Shown here: in pieces, positions 1 through 8,663 of the stretch | How positions within the stretch are numbered: the first letter of the stretch is position 1 | Layout: each line of letters begins with the position of its first letter | Assembly: GCF_020386615.1 (NCBI RefSeq) | Contig: NZ_CP077769.1 | Coordinates: 3,348,001-3,412,000, forward strand | Reading direction: 5' to 3' | DNA from: Chitinophaga pendula | Lineage (GTDB): Bacteria; Bacteroidota; Bacteroidia; Chitinophagales; Chitinophagaceae | Length of the DNA: 64,000 nt | Position numbers and translations under genes: made by a program | Notes under the pieces: model-generated | Told to the model about the DNA's origin: nothing | Database searches by the model: none | The model's input: only the letters and a program-made list of their open reading frames with translations

Positions 1-65
1 GGAGACATGCATCAGCAAAACTACTTTTCTCATATTTTCCGTTTTTATTGTTTTAAGAGGTATTG

Positions 66-479
66 TCATTTGTGGGGATTGGTGCTGAGGAGCCATTGGT
101 GGCCATATTTGTCGGTAAGTGTACCCCAGAGGGCTCCTTCCTGGCCCTTTTGTAAGGGATAGGTTGCGATGCCACCGGCTACCAGCTTCCAGTAGTAGTC
201 CTGGGCTTCCCGTTCTGTATCACAGCACAGCAGCAGGGATATATTGTTTCCTTTTACGAGTCCTTCTTCTTCGACCATATCGGAGCCGGCGAGGAACAGG
301 TACCTGTTTTGCAAGGTTGCCTGTACGATGGCCTCGGTTAGTATTGCCGGTAATAGTCCGGCACCTGCCATCTCTCCTACCGTCTGAAAGGTGAGTTGTC
401 CTCCCAGGCATTCCTGATAAAAGCACATTGCTTCCCGGCAATTGCCGGTAAAGGTGAGGTAGGTATTTATTTGCGTCAT
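66..479 (-). CDS. VOC family protein (PhnB/YjdN-like)
   Basis: This 137-residue protein has the vicinal oxygen chelate fold organisation of the PhnB/YjdN subgroup: an N-terminal beta strand and Cys/Phe-Tyr helix (residues about 5-25, GNCREAMCFYQE) and a C-terminal WGTLTDKYGHQW stretch typical of the second half-module. Family members are small soluble proteins with no agreed substrate; some VOC members are glyoxalases or antibiotic-binding proteins. The start is an ATG. It lies divergent from the GlxA-like regulator at 597, with 117 bp between them, so that regulator may control it (inference). Length matches the family. Confidence 0.85.
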   Translation of the reverse strand: MTQINTYLTFTGNCREAMCFYQECLGGQLTFQTVGEMAGAGLLPAILTEAIVQATLQNRYLFLAGSDMVEEEGLVKGNNISLLLCCDTEREAQDYYWKLVAGGIATYPLQKGQEGALWGTLTDKYGHQWLLSTNPHK

Positions 480-501
480 TTCGCTATTTTTGATGGTGTT
501 A

Positions 502-509
502 CAAAGCTA
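502..509 (-). promoter_or_regulatory. Possible -7 element for the VOC gene
   Basis: Read on the minus strand this is TAGCTTTG, matching the Bacteroidota -7 consensus TAnnTTTG, about 22 bp before the VOC start codon. No good -33 TTTG lies 19 bp upstream, so this is only a partial match. Confidence 0.3.
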
Positions 510-596
510 CCGGGGCAGATCGATACTATTGACCGGGTTTAGCGACAATCAGCGCAGGGGATTGTGACAACCATATCAAGATAATTTACTGGCAAG

Positions 597-1595
597 ATGA
601 AACACATTTCCATTTTAATCCCTCAGGGCCAAAGCAGCCTGGTAAATATTGAAGGGAGTTTGCAAATACTTTCGGAAGTGAATATACTACGTGCTGCCAG
701 CGGGGAGGAACCGTTATTCCATATCCAGCTGGTGGGGCTTGCTCATCATACGAGTCAACGAAATGGTCTGTTTACCATTAATCCGGACGCATTGATCGAA
801 GATATAGTTAAAACGGACCTGATCATCATTCCATCGCTGCAAGGAGATCAGCAGGCAGCTATTGCGCTTAACCAGGCATTTATACCCTGGATACTGGAGC
901 AGCGGCGGCAGGGGGCGGAGATTGCCTGTCTTTGTATAGGCGCATTCTTCCTGGCTGCGACCGGCTTATTAGATAACCGGCCCTGTACTACACACTGGCA
1001 ACTGGCCGGGCAGTTCACCGCCCTGTTTCCCAAAGTGAAGATGATGCCCTCACAGATCATTACCGATGAAGAAGGCATTTATACCAGCGGCGGCGCTTTT
1101 GCCTATCTAAACCTGTTAGTATACCTGATCGAGAAGTATGCAGGGAGAGCGATGGCGATTACCATTGCAAAAGCATTTATCATAGATATAGACCGCAGAA
1201 GCCAATCGCCATTCATTATATTCGAAGGGCAGAAAGCGCATGATGATGAAGAGATCAAGATGGCGCAGGAATTCATAGAGAAAAATTACCCGGAAAAAAT
1301 CACGATAGACTTCTTAGCGAATAAATTTGCTATTGGCCGACGCAATTTTGAAAGAAGGTTCCAACGATCCACCAGCAACACAGTAAATGAGTATATCCAG
1401 CGAGTAAAAGTGGAAGCGGCCAAACGTACACTCGAAACCACCCGAAAAAATGTAAGTGAAGTAATGTACGAGGTGGGCTATACGGACACTCAGACCTTCA
1501 GGGAGATATTTAAGCGACTTACGGGTCTAACACCTGTGGAATATAGAAATAAATATAGCGAATCCATGGTACCGGCATTGGAGAAAGCCATGTAA
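597..1595 (+). CDS. GlxA-type AraC family regulator with DJ-1/PfpI domain
   Basis: Transcription factor of 332 residues. Residues about 5-190 form a DJ-1/PfpI-like sensor domain with the elbow motif CLCIGAFFLAATGLL followed by TTHW, as in GlxA/FtrA/CdhR regulators. Residues about 225-325 hold a double helix-turn-helix AraC DNA-binding domain ending in GLTPVEYRNKY. Regulators of this architecture usually activate small-molecule catabolic or stress genes; the ligand here is unknown. It is divergent from the VOC gene. A 13-bp inverted repeat follows the stop and probably ends transcription. Confidence 0.9.
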   Translation: MKHISILIPQGQSSLVNIEGSLQILSEVNILRAASGEEPLFHIQLVGLAHHTSQRNGLFTINPDALIEDIVKTDLIIIPSLQGDQQAAIALNQAFIPWILEQRRQGAEIACLCIGAFFLAATGLLDNRPCTTHWQLAGQFTALFPKVKMMPSQIITDEEGIYTSGGAFAYLNLLVYLIEKYAGRAMAITIAKAFIIDIDRRSQSPFIIFEGQKAHDDEEIKMAQEFIEKNYPEKITIDFLANKFAIGRRNFERRFQRSTSNTVNEYIQRVKVEAAKRTLETTRKNVSEVMYEVGYTDTQTFREIFKRLTGLTPVEYRNKYSESMVPALEKAM

Positions 1596-1666
1596 CATCA
1601 ATAACTTGTGGACATTTTTACCCAAGGAGTAGTTATGTATTATTGAGGACGTGGCTGGTATTATTA

Positions 1667-1707
1667 ATTAATGATGCCCGAAAACCGATGTAATGGGCAT
1701 CATTAAT
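1667..1707. terminator. Bidirectional hairpin between convergent genes
   Basis: Thirteen-base arms ATTAATGATGCCC and GGGCATCATTAAT are separated by 15 bases. The hairpin lies between the convergent GlxA-like gene and the small acidic-protein gene. No strong T-run follows on either side, so a terminator role is inferred from position. Confidence 0.55.
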
Positions 1708-1721
1708 GTATTGTTGCACGT

Positions 1722-1955
1722 TTATTCTTCTTCCGATCTGTCAATAGCATCCTTTTTTTGTTCTTCCGGGTCAACGTCTTCTTCATCCCCATTTTCGGCT
1801 ATCTTTCTGATGACTGATGAAACGGGGCCTTCCATTTTCTCTTGCGGTTCAGGGCCTAAGGTTTCCGGATCAGGCTTGATAGGCGAATCATTTTTCTCTT
1901 TCTCGTTGTTGGCTTTTTTGTCCAGCTCTTTTCCTGGTTTTTTGTTTTCCGTCAT
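1722..1955 (-). CDS. Small highly charged, probably disordered protein
   Basis: A 77-residue, strongly acidic/lysine-rich protein (MTENKKPGKELDKK... to ...EEQKKDAIDRSEEE) without signal peptide, hydrophobic segment or cysteine. Low-complexity composition suggests an unfolded stress-type protein, as is common in Bacteroidota. A plus-strand open frame covers the same bases but encodes a Ser/Phe-rich sequence that looks like a shadow of the Glu/Asp/Lys codons. I do not recognise a family. It is the last of several minus-strand genes beginning with the LytS-like kinase. Confidence 0.55.
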   Translation of the reverse strand: MTENKKPGKELDKKANNEKEKNDSPIKPDPETLGPEPQEKMEGPVSSVIRKIAENGDEEDVDPEEQKKDAIDRSEEE

Positions 1956-1978
1956 ATAAAAAGTTTTAATTCCCTAAA

Positions 1979-2098
1979 TCAGGAAACAAAATCGTGCCAA
2001 TGAGGTTGTTCAGGACCTGGCATCACAGATGCAGCAAGTAAGAGTGCTATGAAGAGGTAGATACATGTAGCTACCACAATGCAAGCCAGCTGATCCAT
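1979..2098 (-). CDS. Candidate 39-residue single-pass membrane peptide
   Basis: ATG at 2098, stop at 1979. It encodes 39 residues: a short N-terminus (MDQLAC), one hydrophobic stretch of about 20 residues rich in I/V/L/A, then a polar tail PGPEQPHWHDFVS. The shape is that of a small membrane protein. It sits in the 175-bp gap between the LytTR regulator and the acidic small protein, 23 bp ahead of the latter, in the same direction. No family is recognised and there is no independent evidence that it is translated. Confidence 0.35.
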   Translation of the reverse strand: MDQLACIVVATCIYLFIALLLAASVMPGPEQPHWHDFVS

Positions 2099-2130
2099 GG
2101 TTTGAACATTGGTACGGCTGACGGCGTGCG

Positions 2131-2898
2131 TTAGTAATCCAGCCACATTTTAAGCAAGGGAGCTTTTGATCTGCTGACGATGATATCTGTATCTCTGTAA
2201 TTCTTTATTTCGATTTTGAGCTTACCATTGAATTGGTTATATACTTTTTCGACGGAGTCGATATGTACGATATACTGTCGGTTTGCTCTAAAAAACAGTG
2301 CAGGGTCCAGTTGTTGTTCGAGGGTCTCCAGTGTCTGGGGGATGACCATTGTTTCTCCATTGAACAGATTCGCGTAATTGCCACCTACCTGGCTGGAGAA
2401 GAAGGCAATATCTTCCACATTAATTTTCTTATAGCCATCCCGGTATGGAATCAGGAAGCGGGTCCTGTACTCTTTGGGTTGTATGTAATTAAGCAGGTTT
2501 TCGATCAGCGTATGTTGTTCGAAGGTGTGTTTGATCAAGTCTTCATATTTCAGGATTGCTGTTTCCAGCTCTTCTCTTTCAATAGGTTTCAGGAGATAGT
2601 CTAAACTGTTATACTTAAATGCTTTGATAGCATATTCATCATACGCAGTTGTAAATATAACCGGGCTTTTTACATTGGCGAGGTTAAATATCTGGAAGCA
2701 AAGTCCATCTGCCAGGCGGATGTCCATAATGATCAGATCTGGAGGATCGTTTTTTGCGAGCCATTCCACCGCTTTTTTTACACTATCCAAAATAGCCGAT
2801 ACTTCAATGACCGGCCTTATTTCAGAGAGGAACCTTTGCAGCCTTTCTGCATTAGGTTCTTCGTCTTCCATGATCAATATTTTCTTAATCACTTTCAT
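2131..2898 (-). CDS. LytTR-family response regulator
   Basis: DNA-binding response regulator of 255 residues. A receiver domain (about 5-120) carries the acidic pocket (MEDEE), predicted phosphoacceptor Asp59 (LIIMDIRL) and KP motif (YLLKPIE). A LytTR domain (about 150-255) includes FFRANRQYIVHIDSV. The start codon overlaps the end of the kinase gene by 4 bp, so the two are translationally coupled and form a cognate LytS/LytR-type pair. Targets are unknown; the two small genes just downstream in the same orientation may be co-transcribed. Confidence 0.93.
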   Translation of the reverse strand: MKVIKKILIMEDEEPNAERLQRFLSEIRPVIEVSAILDSVKKAVEWLAKNDPPDLIIMDIRLADGLCFQIFNLANVKSPVIFTTAYDEYAIKAFKYNSLDYLLKPIEREELETAILKYEDLIKHTFEQHTLIENLLNYIQPKEYRTRFLIPYRDGYKKINVEDIAFFSSQVGGNYANLFNGETMVIPQTLETLEQQLDPALFFRANRQYIVHIDSVEKVYNQFNGKLKIEIKNYRDTDIIVSRSKAPLLKMWLDY

Positions 2899-3995
2899 TT
2901 GATAAGAGGTACTGTTACCGTAAAAGTTTCTTTTGTTACTTCCACAACAGGTTTTCTATCGGATAATAATGCATACCTGCCTAAAATATTCTGTAACCCT
3001 ATGCCTGTAGAGGGTGTCGGCTGAAGCAGCGGTAACAGGACATTAGAGACGACCAGTTCATCATCTTCGGTCGAATATATTTCAACGGTCAGTGGATTAC
3101 CTTTTTCTGTACTATTATATTTAAGTGCATTTTCAACAAATAGCTGCAACGTAGCGGGAGGTATCTGTAAGCTGAGTTTTGCGTTAGCTATATTGATGTT
3201 AAAAACAGCGCCCTCTCCTATCCGGTTTTTAATCAAAAAAAGGTAGGCATGGAGGAATTTAAGTTCTTCCCGCAATGTAATCAGTTTGTTTTTTGAATTA
3301 ACCAGCAGGTACTTATATACTTTCGCAAAGTTCTCGGTATACGCATGTCCTAATAGCGGATCTTTCAAAATCAACTCTGAAAGTACACTCAGGTTATTGA
3401 ATACAAAGTGGGGATCTACCTGTAGTTTAAGTGCCTGTAGTTCTGTTTCGGCAGCCAGTTGTCTGCTTTCGGCTGCTTTGATCTTATACTCCGCGGCCTG
3501 CATGGCTGCCCTTTTCCAGTTAGTAACCAGATAATGTACCGTGTTGAGTGCTCCCATCATCAACACCAGCAAAACCGTAGCGATCACTAAATACCATGAT
3601 TGCGTTATTTTACTCTCTGATAATTTCATCTTTGGGTTACCCAGCGTATACAAATAGATAATACCCAGCACAATTATAATTATTAATACTCCAACGATCT
3701 GAATGATCGACTGTATGAGCAAACGTATCAGGGGATGCGTTGTCCATGGTATTATTCTATTTAACACCTTATCTATGAAAAATATCAACTCTAAAAAGAA
3801 TATGCTAAATATCAGGTTAACGAAAACATCAATAATTATCTGGTAAACCGGCACCTCGAAAGCTTTCTTCCACTCAGCGTAAGGCTGCAGCGTAAATACG
3901 ATCATATACGATCCTACAAAAGCAAATGTAACCAGCCATAGTCGTTTTCTCCAGCTATTCTTCTTGGGGTAAGATATTCCTTCCTGATTATCCAC
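2895..3995 (-). CDS. LytS-like sensor histidine kinase (His_kinase family)
   Basis: 366-residue membrane kinase. Four hydrophobic segments lie within residues about 20-160, then a coiled-coil linker rich in Ala/Glu, then the His_kinase motif DPHFVFNNLSVLSEL with the predicted phosphorylated His196, and a C-terminal HATPase region (FVENALKY, then GIGLQNILGR). The start appears to be GTG at 3995; the next in-frame Met lies inside the first membrane helix and would be too late. It overlaps the LytTR gene by 4 bp. The signal sensed is unknown. Confidence 0.9.
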   Translation of the reverse strand: MDNQEGISYPKKNSWRKRLWLVTFAFVGSYMIVFTLQPYAEWKKAFEVPVYQIIIDVFVNLIFSIFFLELIFFIDKVLNRIIPWTTHPLIRLLIQSIIQIVGVLIIIIVLGIIYLYTLGNPKMKLSESKITQSWYLVIATVLLVLMMGALNTVHYLVTNWKRAAMQAAEYKIKAAESRQLAAETELQALKLQVDPHFVFNNLSVLSELILKDPLLGHAYTENFAKVYKYLLVNSKNKLITLREELKFLHAYLFLIKNRIGEGAVFNINIANAKLSLQIPPATLQLFVENALKYNSTEKGNPLTVEIYSTEDDELVVSNVLLPLLQPTPSTGIGLQNILGRYALLSDRKPVVEVTKETFTVTVPLIK

Positions 3996-4337
3996 AAATT
4001 TATTTTTAGATCAACTTTTGAACATTCATGATATTACGGCGAGTATCATTTCACCCCGCAAAGCTACTAATATTCGAATAAATGTTGCGGGTCACTTTCC
4101 TTTGCTGGTGAAGAAATCCGCGGAATTAACGCCTACACAAAAGGGTATGTCAATTCACCTGGGCAGGGCGACCATTCACCCGGGAATTTCGTCAGTTCAG
4201 TCAGAAATTCACAAGAGTACATCCCCGCTGCGCCTAATTTTGGCACCACAAAAGAAATTAACATTAAAAATGCAAGTATGATAGTAGCACCTAAAACACC
4301 AACTGATCAAAAAAAACACTTTAACAATATCGACAAA
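3996..4337. other. Intergenic region with no supported gene
   Basis: This stretch separates the divergent kinase and secreted-protein genes. An open frame from a TTG at 4018 runs through it, but it has no recognisable motif or good start, and I consider it chance. Regulatory sites for both neighbours probably lie here, but I see no clear promoter match. Confidence 0.4.
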
Positions 4338-5051
4338 ATGAAGAACAGATTACAAGTTCCCGGAATAAAGCAGGTAGTTGCTCTTTCCCTTTTGGTCACA
4401 TCGACGCTCACCGTTTCTGCCCAGAAATCCGTTGTATTAGATGCGTTTTCCAAATACGGCATTGATGCCAGCCTCTTGGAGCCTACGACTTTGCAACAAC
4501 CTACTGACTATGCTTATGACCTGAAGGCCACTTCAACGGCTGCTGGTAAGCAAACGGTCACCATGGCTCAATACGACCCCTCCAAACCAGCAGAAGAGCG
4601 TTGGACCGTAGTGTCTGTGAACGGACAATCTCCCTCCCGCGGAGAAGTTAATTCCTTTAGAAAAGAGCATGCTAAACCTGCATCTTCCAGCCGTGCAGAC
4701 GACGCATCCTACAAGATCGACAAAGAGACTGCAGATTACCTGTTGATCAGTTATAAGCAGGATCCGACTTCTCTTCCCAAAGACGCTAGCTTTATGAAAG
4801 ATTGCAGGATGTATATGACCATCAATCTGAAGACCAAGAAAGCAGAACAATCGCAGGTACTCAATGAAAAACCCGTGAAGATCAAAATGCTTACGGCGGA
4901 AAAATTTGAGATCATGGTAAAATACAACTGGAATAGTGAGGCGAAACGTTACTTCACCGTAAGTGAAGCACTCGATATGCAGGCTAAGTTTTTAGGCCAG
5001 ACTGCAAATGTAGAGACTGCGTCCGCCTATTCTAATTTTGCTAAAAAATAG
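4338..5051 (+). CDS. Secreted protein of unknown function
   Basis: The frame opens at 4278, but the ATG at 4338 starts a typical signal peptide (MKNRLQVPGIKQ, then a hydrophobic core ending TVSAQ), giving about 237 residues. The mature protein is soluble, Lys/Ser/Asp rich, with no cysteine pair, membrane segment or catalytic motif I recognise. It probably lies in the periplasm or is exported. It stands alone, divergent from the LytS-like gene, and is followed by a clear terminator. Confidence 0.75.
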   Translation: MKNRLQVPGIKQVVALSLLVTSTLTVSAQKSVVLDAFSKYGIDASLLEPTTLQQPTDYAYDLKATSTAAGKQTVTMAQYDPSKPAEERWTVVSVNGQSPSRGEVNSFRKEHAKPASSSRADDASYKIDKETADYLLISYKQDPTSLPKDASFMKDCRMYMTINLKTKKAEQSQVLNEKPVKIKMLTAEKFEIMVKYNWNSEAKRYFTVSEALDMQAKFLGQTANVETASAYSNFAKK

Positions 5052-5102
5052 TTGCTCATCCGTGTTGATTGATACCATCCATTTTTTTATTGCTCAAACA
5101 AA

Positions 5103-5133
5103 GTCGCATAGGTTAATACTTATGCGGCTTTTT
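5103..5133 (+). terminator. Rho-independent terminator
   Basis: Arms GTCGCATA and TATGCGGC with a short inner loop are followed by a T-run (TTTTT), 51 bp after the stop of the secreted-protein gene. Confidence 0.8.
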
Positions 5134-5213
5134 CATTTGGAAGGAATTTTCCAGATAAGTAAGATTGGATAGGTTGCGGCGAATCGTTAAATTTACTTAT
5201 AGTAAATTCCTAT

Positions 5214-5819
5214 ATGAAAAGAAGAGCCCGCTCTATTGTACTGTGGTATACGCTGTTGTTTACCGGCTTACTCACTGCATGTGACAGCCATAGATCATCC
5301 TATGAAACGCCGGCACCGGTCGCTGCTGTTGACAGTGCACATCCCCCCAGCGCGCAGATCGCGGATGATGTAAAATTCCGTACTACCCTTTCCAGCTTTC
5401 AACACGCCGTAAAATCGGATACCCCAGAGATCATCGCAAAATATATACACTTTCCCTTGCAAACTGCTCCCAAATGGTTTGATGAAGACCTTTCACACAT
5501 GCAAATAGACAAGTCAGCAGGCAAGGTCAGCGCGAGCGAATTCAAGGAGTACTATTCTAATATCTTCCATGCCGATGTAAAGCGACTATTACCTTTGGCG
5601 GGTGAAGAAGACATCACAGAGATTGATGAAAAATCAGATGAAGACTATTACAATCTACTAAGGGCTGAAACCGATAAAGGCTCAATGCTATACGAGATAT
5701 ACTTTCAATATGCCGTAGAAAGTAATAATAGTGAAAGTTACTTCTCGTTTATATTTGGCCGTATTAATGGGGACTATAAAGTGCTAGCCTACTATGGGAA
5801 GTGGCCAGCAAAAATATAG
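5214..5819 (+). CDS. Lipoprotein of unknown function upstream of PoNi-like gene
   Basis: A 201-residue lipoprotein: basic start MKRRAR, hydrophobic core, lipobox LLTAC with lipidation Cys23. The mature part begins with a Pro/Ala-rich linker. The body (about 60-200) looks like an NTF2-like alpha/beta module (FQHAVKSDTPEIIAKYI near its start, FIFGRINGDYKVLAYYGKW at its end), a resemblance by eye only. It ends 35 bp before the PoNi-like immunity gene in the same orientation, so they may be co-transcribed. Confidence 0.7.
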   Translation: MKRRARSIVLWYTLLFTGLLTACDSHRSSYETPAPVAAVDSAHPPSAQIADDVKFRTTLSSFQHAVKSDTPEIIAKYIHFPLQTAPKWFDEDLSHMQIDKSAGKVSASEFKEYYSNIFHADVKRLLPLAGEEDITEIDEKSDEDYYNLLRAETDKGSMLYEIYFQYAVESNNSESYFSFIFGRINGDYKVLAYYGKWPAKI

Positions 5820-5854
5820 TATTAGTTCCTGTAGCTTAAAAAAATATCTATATC

Positions 5855-6625
5855 ATGACATTTTTCAAGAAGTTGTTCCGCAGATCAGAGGAAACATTAT
5901 GTCCTAACCAAAGGGCTCCTCTTAAAAATGCTAAATATTTCGAGGCGATGCTTACAAAACAGGATAAGATCCTACAAAGGACGAGCGCCACGAATGAGGA
6001 GTTAACCGCCGCCGGTAAGCTGACCTCTTACAACTATTGGGCGTTGGCGGTAGATTATCTCAGCAAAATATACCTGATTTATTCCATGGGAAAGCCCATC
6101 ACTGAATGTTACGACCTTTTTATAGCAGCAGCCCGACTATATGAAAAATCATGGGATCCGGATTCAATATATCCAGATATGCTCGATATGGTATCACTTG
6201 GCTACTTATTACAGGTACCGGATCAAGAGTTTGGCTACATCGTACAGTATGTCCAGCAAGCAGACCAGCATTCCAGCGAACCTAAATGGACACCAGACGG
6301 CGTATTATGGTTTATTATTAATGCCAGAATGCCCGGAGGGCCGAAGCCAACATCCGTTATCTGGCCTAAAATATCCCAGGATATCTTTGCAATAACAAAG
6401 ATGCAACGGCCCCAGGCGGAAATAGCCATGAAGACTTACCTTGACAAATGGTATCAACTACATTCACAGGATCCCTGGTATGATAACCACAAAAAGGAGT
6501 TGTGTTACAAAGGCTATTGGGCCTGGGAAGCCGGCGCCGTCGCTAAAATAATGCAACTGGACGATTCTTCTTTCAAAGACAATCCCTACTATCCATATGA
6601 GCTTGTTCATTGGACCGGGCCATGA
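5855..6625 (+). CDS. PoNe immunity protein (PoNi)-like protein
   Basis: 256 residues. The C-terminal part (about 185-255) strongly resembles the PoNi C-terminal domain (formerly DUF1911): a Trp/Tyr stretch DPWYDNHKKE, then GYWAWEAGAVAKIMQLDD and NPYYPYELVHW. The N-terminal helical part (about 25-150) fits the PoNi N-terminal domain (DUF1910). Family members neutralise PoNe DNase toxins delivered by type VI or other secretion systems. No PoNe toxin or secretion gene is visible nearby, so this is an orphan immunity gene. The domain call rests on motif recognition without a profile search. Confidence 0.75.
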   Translation: MTFFKKLFRRSEETLCPNQRAPLKNAKYFEAMLTKQDKILQRTSATNEELTAAGKLTSYNYWALAVDYLSKIYLIYSMGKPITECYDLFIAAARLYEKSWDPDSIYPDMLDMVSLGYLLQVPDQEFGYIVQYVQQADQHSSEPKWTPDGVLWFIINARMPGGPKPTSVIWPKISQDIFAITKMQRPQAEIAMKTYLDKWYQLHSQDPWYDNHKKELCYKGYWAWEAGAVAKIMQLDDSSFKDNPYYPYELVHWTGP

Positions 6626-6647
6626 GCGCAAGCGTCGATGGTCCAAT
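6609..6647 (+). terminator. Inverted repeat at the end of the PoNi-like gene
   Basis: Arms ATTGGACC and GGTCCAAT (8 bp) are separated by 23 bases and overlap the last codons of the gene. There is no T-run. It may be a weak terminator. Confidence 0.35.
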
Positions 6648-6652
6648 CGTTA

Positions 6653-6769
6653 TTATGCATTGGAAAATGTATCTATTATAAGTCCGATCAGGAAAGCGGA
6701 CATTGTAACCGACACTATGCCCAGCAGGTAGGCAGCGCCAACCTGCAGATAATCAGGAAGTACGATCTG
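6653..6769 (-). pseudogene. Hydrophobic C-terminal fragment of a membrane protein
   Basis: Directly after the TAG stop of the NmrA-like gene, the same frame stays open for 38 codons and encodes a membrane-helix-like segment (VGAAYLLGIVSVTMSAFLIG, then LIIDTFSNA and a stop). It has no start codon of its own. It looks like the tail of a lost membrane-protein gene, or less likely a read-through extension. The family is not recognised. Confidence 0.35.
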
Positions 6770-7675
6770 CTATATATCCAGGATATTTTGCTTTGCCCAT
6801 TGTACGACATCCGTAGTGGGTATATTGTGCTGTTGATTGAATGTTCCTGCCATCGGCCAGGCTACCCCCGGTTCTGTAAATACGAGGCGATAACGTTTAA
6901 ATGGATTATCCGGATCCCTTTGTAATTCATCTTGCAAATAATCATTACTCCATAATACGCGTTCGAATTTCGTATTGAAAAGATGTTCCATTTTATGGGC
7001 AATATCTGCAAATGTTAGCGTATCTCCGGCAACAAAAACAACCTGATCCAATATCCCTGGCTCGTGGAACAAAATAGCCACGGTCAATGCCCCAATATCT
7101 TCACAAGCGGTCAGCGTAAGGGAATGCTGCCAATCGCCAAGTCCATGCACGATACTCTCAGACAGGCTGATTACACCAAAATCTTCCCGAAATAAAAAGC
7201 TGGTGATCATACCGGTGGAGACTATGATCCAATGAGTTTGATCTTGCGCCCTTAGCAAATCCCGAACATCTAGCTGCTCGTCAAATGTGGGTTGCGCACT
7301 CCCCCGCCCTATTTTATCATAATCTACTCCAAATTGCCACGGTACATATCTTTTCACTCCAGCTGCGATTACGGCTTGGGTGATCTTGACCTGTATGCCG
7401 GCACCTATAGAGAATCCACTACAACAAATGATCGTATCATATTTCCGGAAAACATTCACCAACATGGCAATACTATCGTTCTTCAGATCTACTGCCTCGA
7501 TTATAATATCTTTGAACTTGGGCTCCAGGACCACCTTGCTGCTGCATACTGTTGAAGGTTGTACAAGTACAGCGATACTTATTGGCGCAGCGTGGCGTTG
7601 TCGATAATTGTACAAACTGTTCAACATGGCCAAACCTACTTCGCCAATCCCAATAATTAAAAATGATTGTTTCAT
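6770..7675 (-). CDS. NmrA-like NAD(P)-binding reductase
   Basis: 301-residue Rossmann protein with N-terminal dinucleotide motif IGIGEVGLAML and the NmrA/isoflavone-reductase pattern (CCSGFSIGAGIQVKITQAVIA, KRYVPWQFGVDYD, and a late FADIAHKMEHLF segment). Members are aromatic alcohol/isoflavone reductases or redox-sensing regulators; the substrate here is unknown. It lies 88 bp after the AraC gene at 7764 in the same direction and is probably controlled by it. Confidence 0.85.
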   Translation of the reverse strand: MKQSFLIIGIGEVGLAMLNSLYNYRQRHAAPISIAVLVQPSTVCSSKVVLEPKFKDIIIEAVDLKNDSIAMLVNVFRKYDTIICCSGFSIGAGIQVKITQAVIAAGVKRYVPWQFGVDYDKIGRGSAQPTFDEQLDVRDLLRAQDQTHWIIVSTGMITSFLFREDFGVISLSESIVHGLGDWQHSLTLTACEDIGALTVAILFHEPGILDQVVFVAGDTLTFADIAHKMEHLFNTKFERVLWSNDYLQDELQRDPDNPFKRYRLVFTEPGVAWPMAGTFNQQHNIPTTDVVQWAKQNILDI

Positions 7676-7763
7676 TGCTTTACCTATTATTTATTCTAAA
7701 ACAAAGGTAAAATCACCATAACTCGTCGTCATTGCAAATAAACGGCGAACTATTGCAAATAAA

Positions 7764-8663
7764 CTATGCCAGTCTATACTGAAGTGGCGTGCGACCGGTA
7801 TGTTTCTTATAAAAATTCTGGAAATGGGCTACTTCCTGGAATTGCAAACACCAGGCGATCTCCTTCATACTATAGGCGGTATGGCGCAGTAAGACATTTG
7901 CTTCCAGCAGTAGACGTTCATGCAAAAGTGCCTGCGTAGTTTTACCTGTGGATCTTTTGAGTGTCTTATTCAACCTGTCAACTGTTGTATTAAGCAGCTG
8001 CGCAAAATATGCAGGTGTTTTATCTGGCAACGGATTATCTACACTTATGTGTAGAAAGACGGCTTCAAGAGTGCTGAAAAAAAATGAAGCAAGGCTTTCA
8101 TTTTGTTTGTTGATCGCGCTCGTATCCTGCTGTTCCATTTTTTGTGTAAAATGGATGATATCAAAAATACGGTTGCGGATCAAGTCTTCTTTAAATGTAT
8201 AAGCTGTTTGGTATTCGGTCTCTATTTCCTGAAATATACTCATCATTTTTTTATATTCCTCGTCATTCAGAGACTTCGTATATATGCCTTTCGTTTTAAA
8301 AACTGGCCAGTTGGCAAGGATAATTTTACTGGTTCCTCTGAGAAAACTCTCACTGAAAACACAATATTTACCGGTGAATCTTTTATCATTAGTTTTGAAA
8401 CGACACTGCGTCATTGGGTCAATGAACACGATTGTATTGCCTTTTATAGGTATATGTTGATTATTGGAATGATAGACCGCTTCGCCAGTGAGCAAGGCAA
8501 TTTTATAGAATGGCTTACGTTGGATCCTGTCACAAGCAGAGATATCGGCTTTAAAGTGCTGCCATGAAAAAGTATCAAAATATCCCAGGAAATTGTTCTT
8601 CTCTATTGATTTCCCATCCAGGTAATTTTCATAGAAGGCACTTACATCAACAATTTTTTTCAC
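7764..8663 (-). CDS. AraC family transcriptional regulator
   Basis: About 299 residues, starting at a GTG (MKKIVDVSAFYEN) at 8663; a TTG at 8684 is an alternative. Residues about 40-180 form an AraC-type ligand/cupin domain; the C-terminal 100 residues form the two-helix-turn-helix domain ending HTGRTPLQYRLA. The last third matches regulators of small oxidoreductases in Bacteroidota. It precedes and shares direction with the NmrA-like gene, its likely target. Confidence 0.85.
   Translation of the reverse strand: MKKIVDVSAFYENYLDGKSIEKNNFLGYFDTFSWQHFKADISACDRIQRKPFYKIALLTGEAVYHSNNQHIPIKGNTIVFIDPMTQCRFKTNDKRFTGKYCVFSESFLRGTSKIILANWPVFKTKGIYTKSLNDEEYKKMMSIFQEIETEYQTAYTFKEDLIRNRIFDIIHFTQKMEQQDTSAINKQNESLASFFFSTLEAVFLHISVDNPLPDKTPAYFAQLLNTTVDRLNKTLKRSTGKTTQALLHERLLLEANVLLRHTAYSMKEIAWCLQFQEVAHFQNFYKKHTGRTPLQYRLA

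Noticed and set aside
1693..1959. Plus-strand open frame (88 codons) over the acidic protein gene
   Set aside because: Ser/Phe-rich composition is what the complement of Glu/Asp/Lys codons produces; its start lies within the hairpin between genes.
4018..4281. 87-codon open frame before the secreted-protein gene
   Set aside because: TTG start, no motif, no hydrophobic or repeat structure, and it sits in a divergent promoter region.
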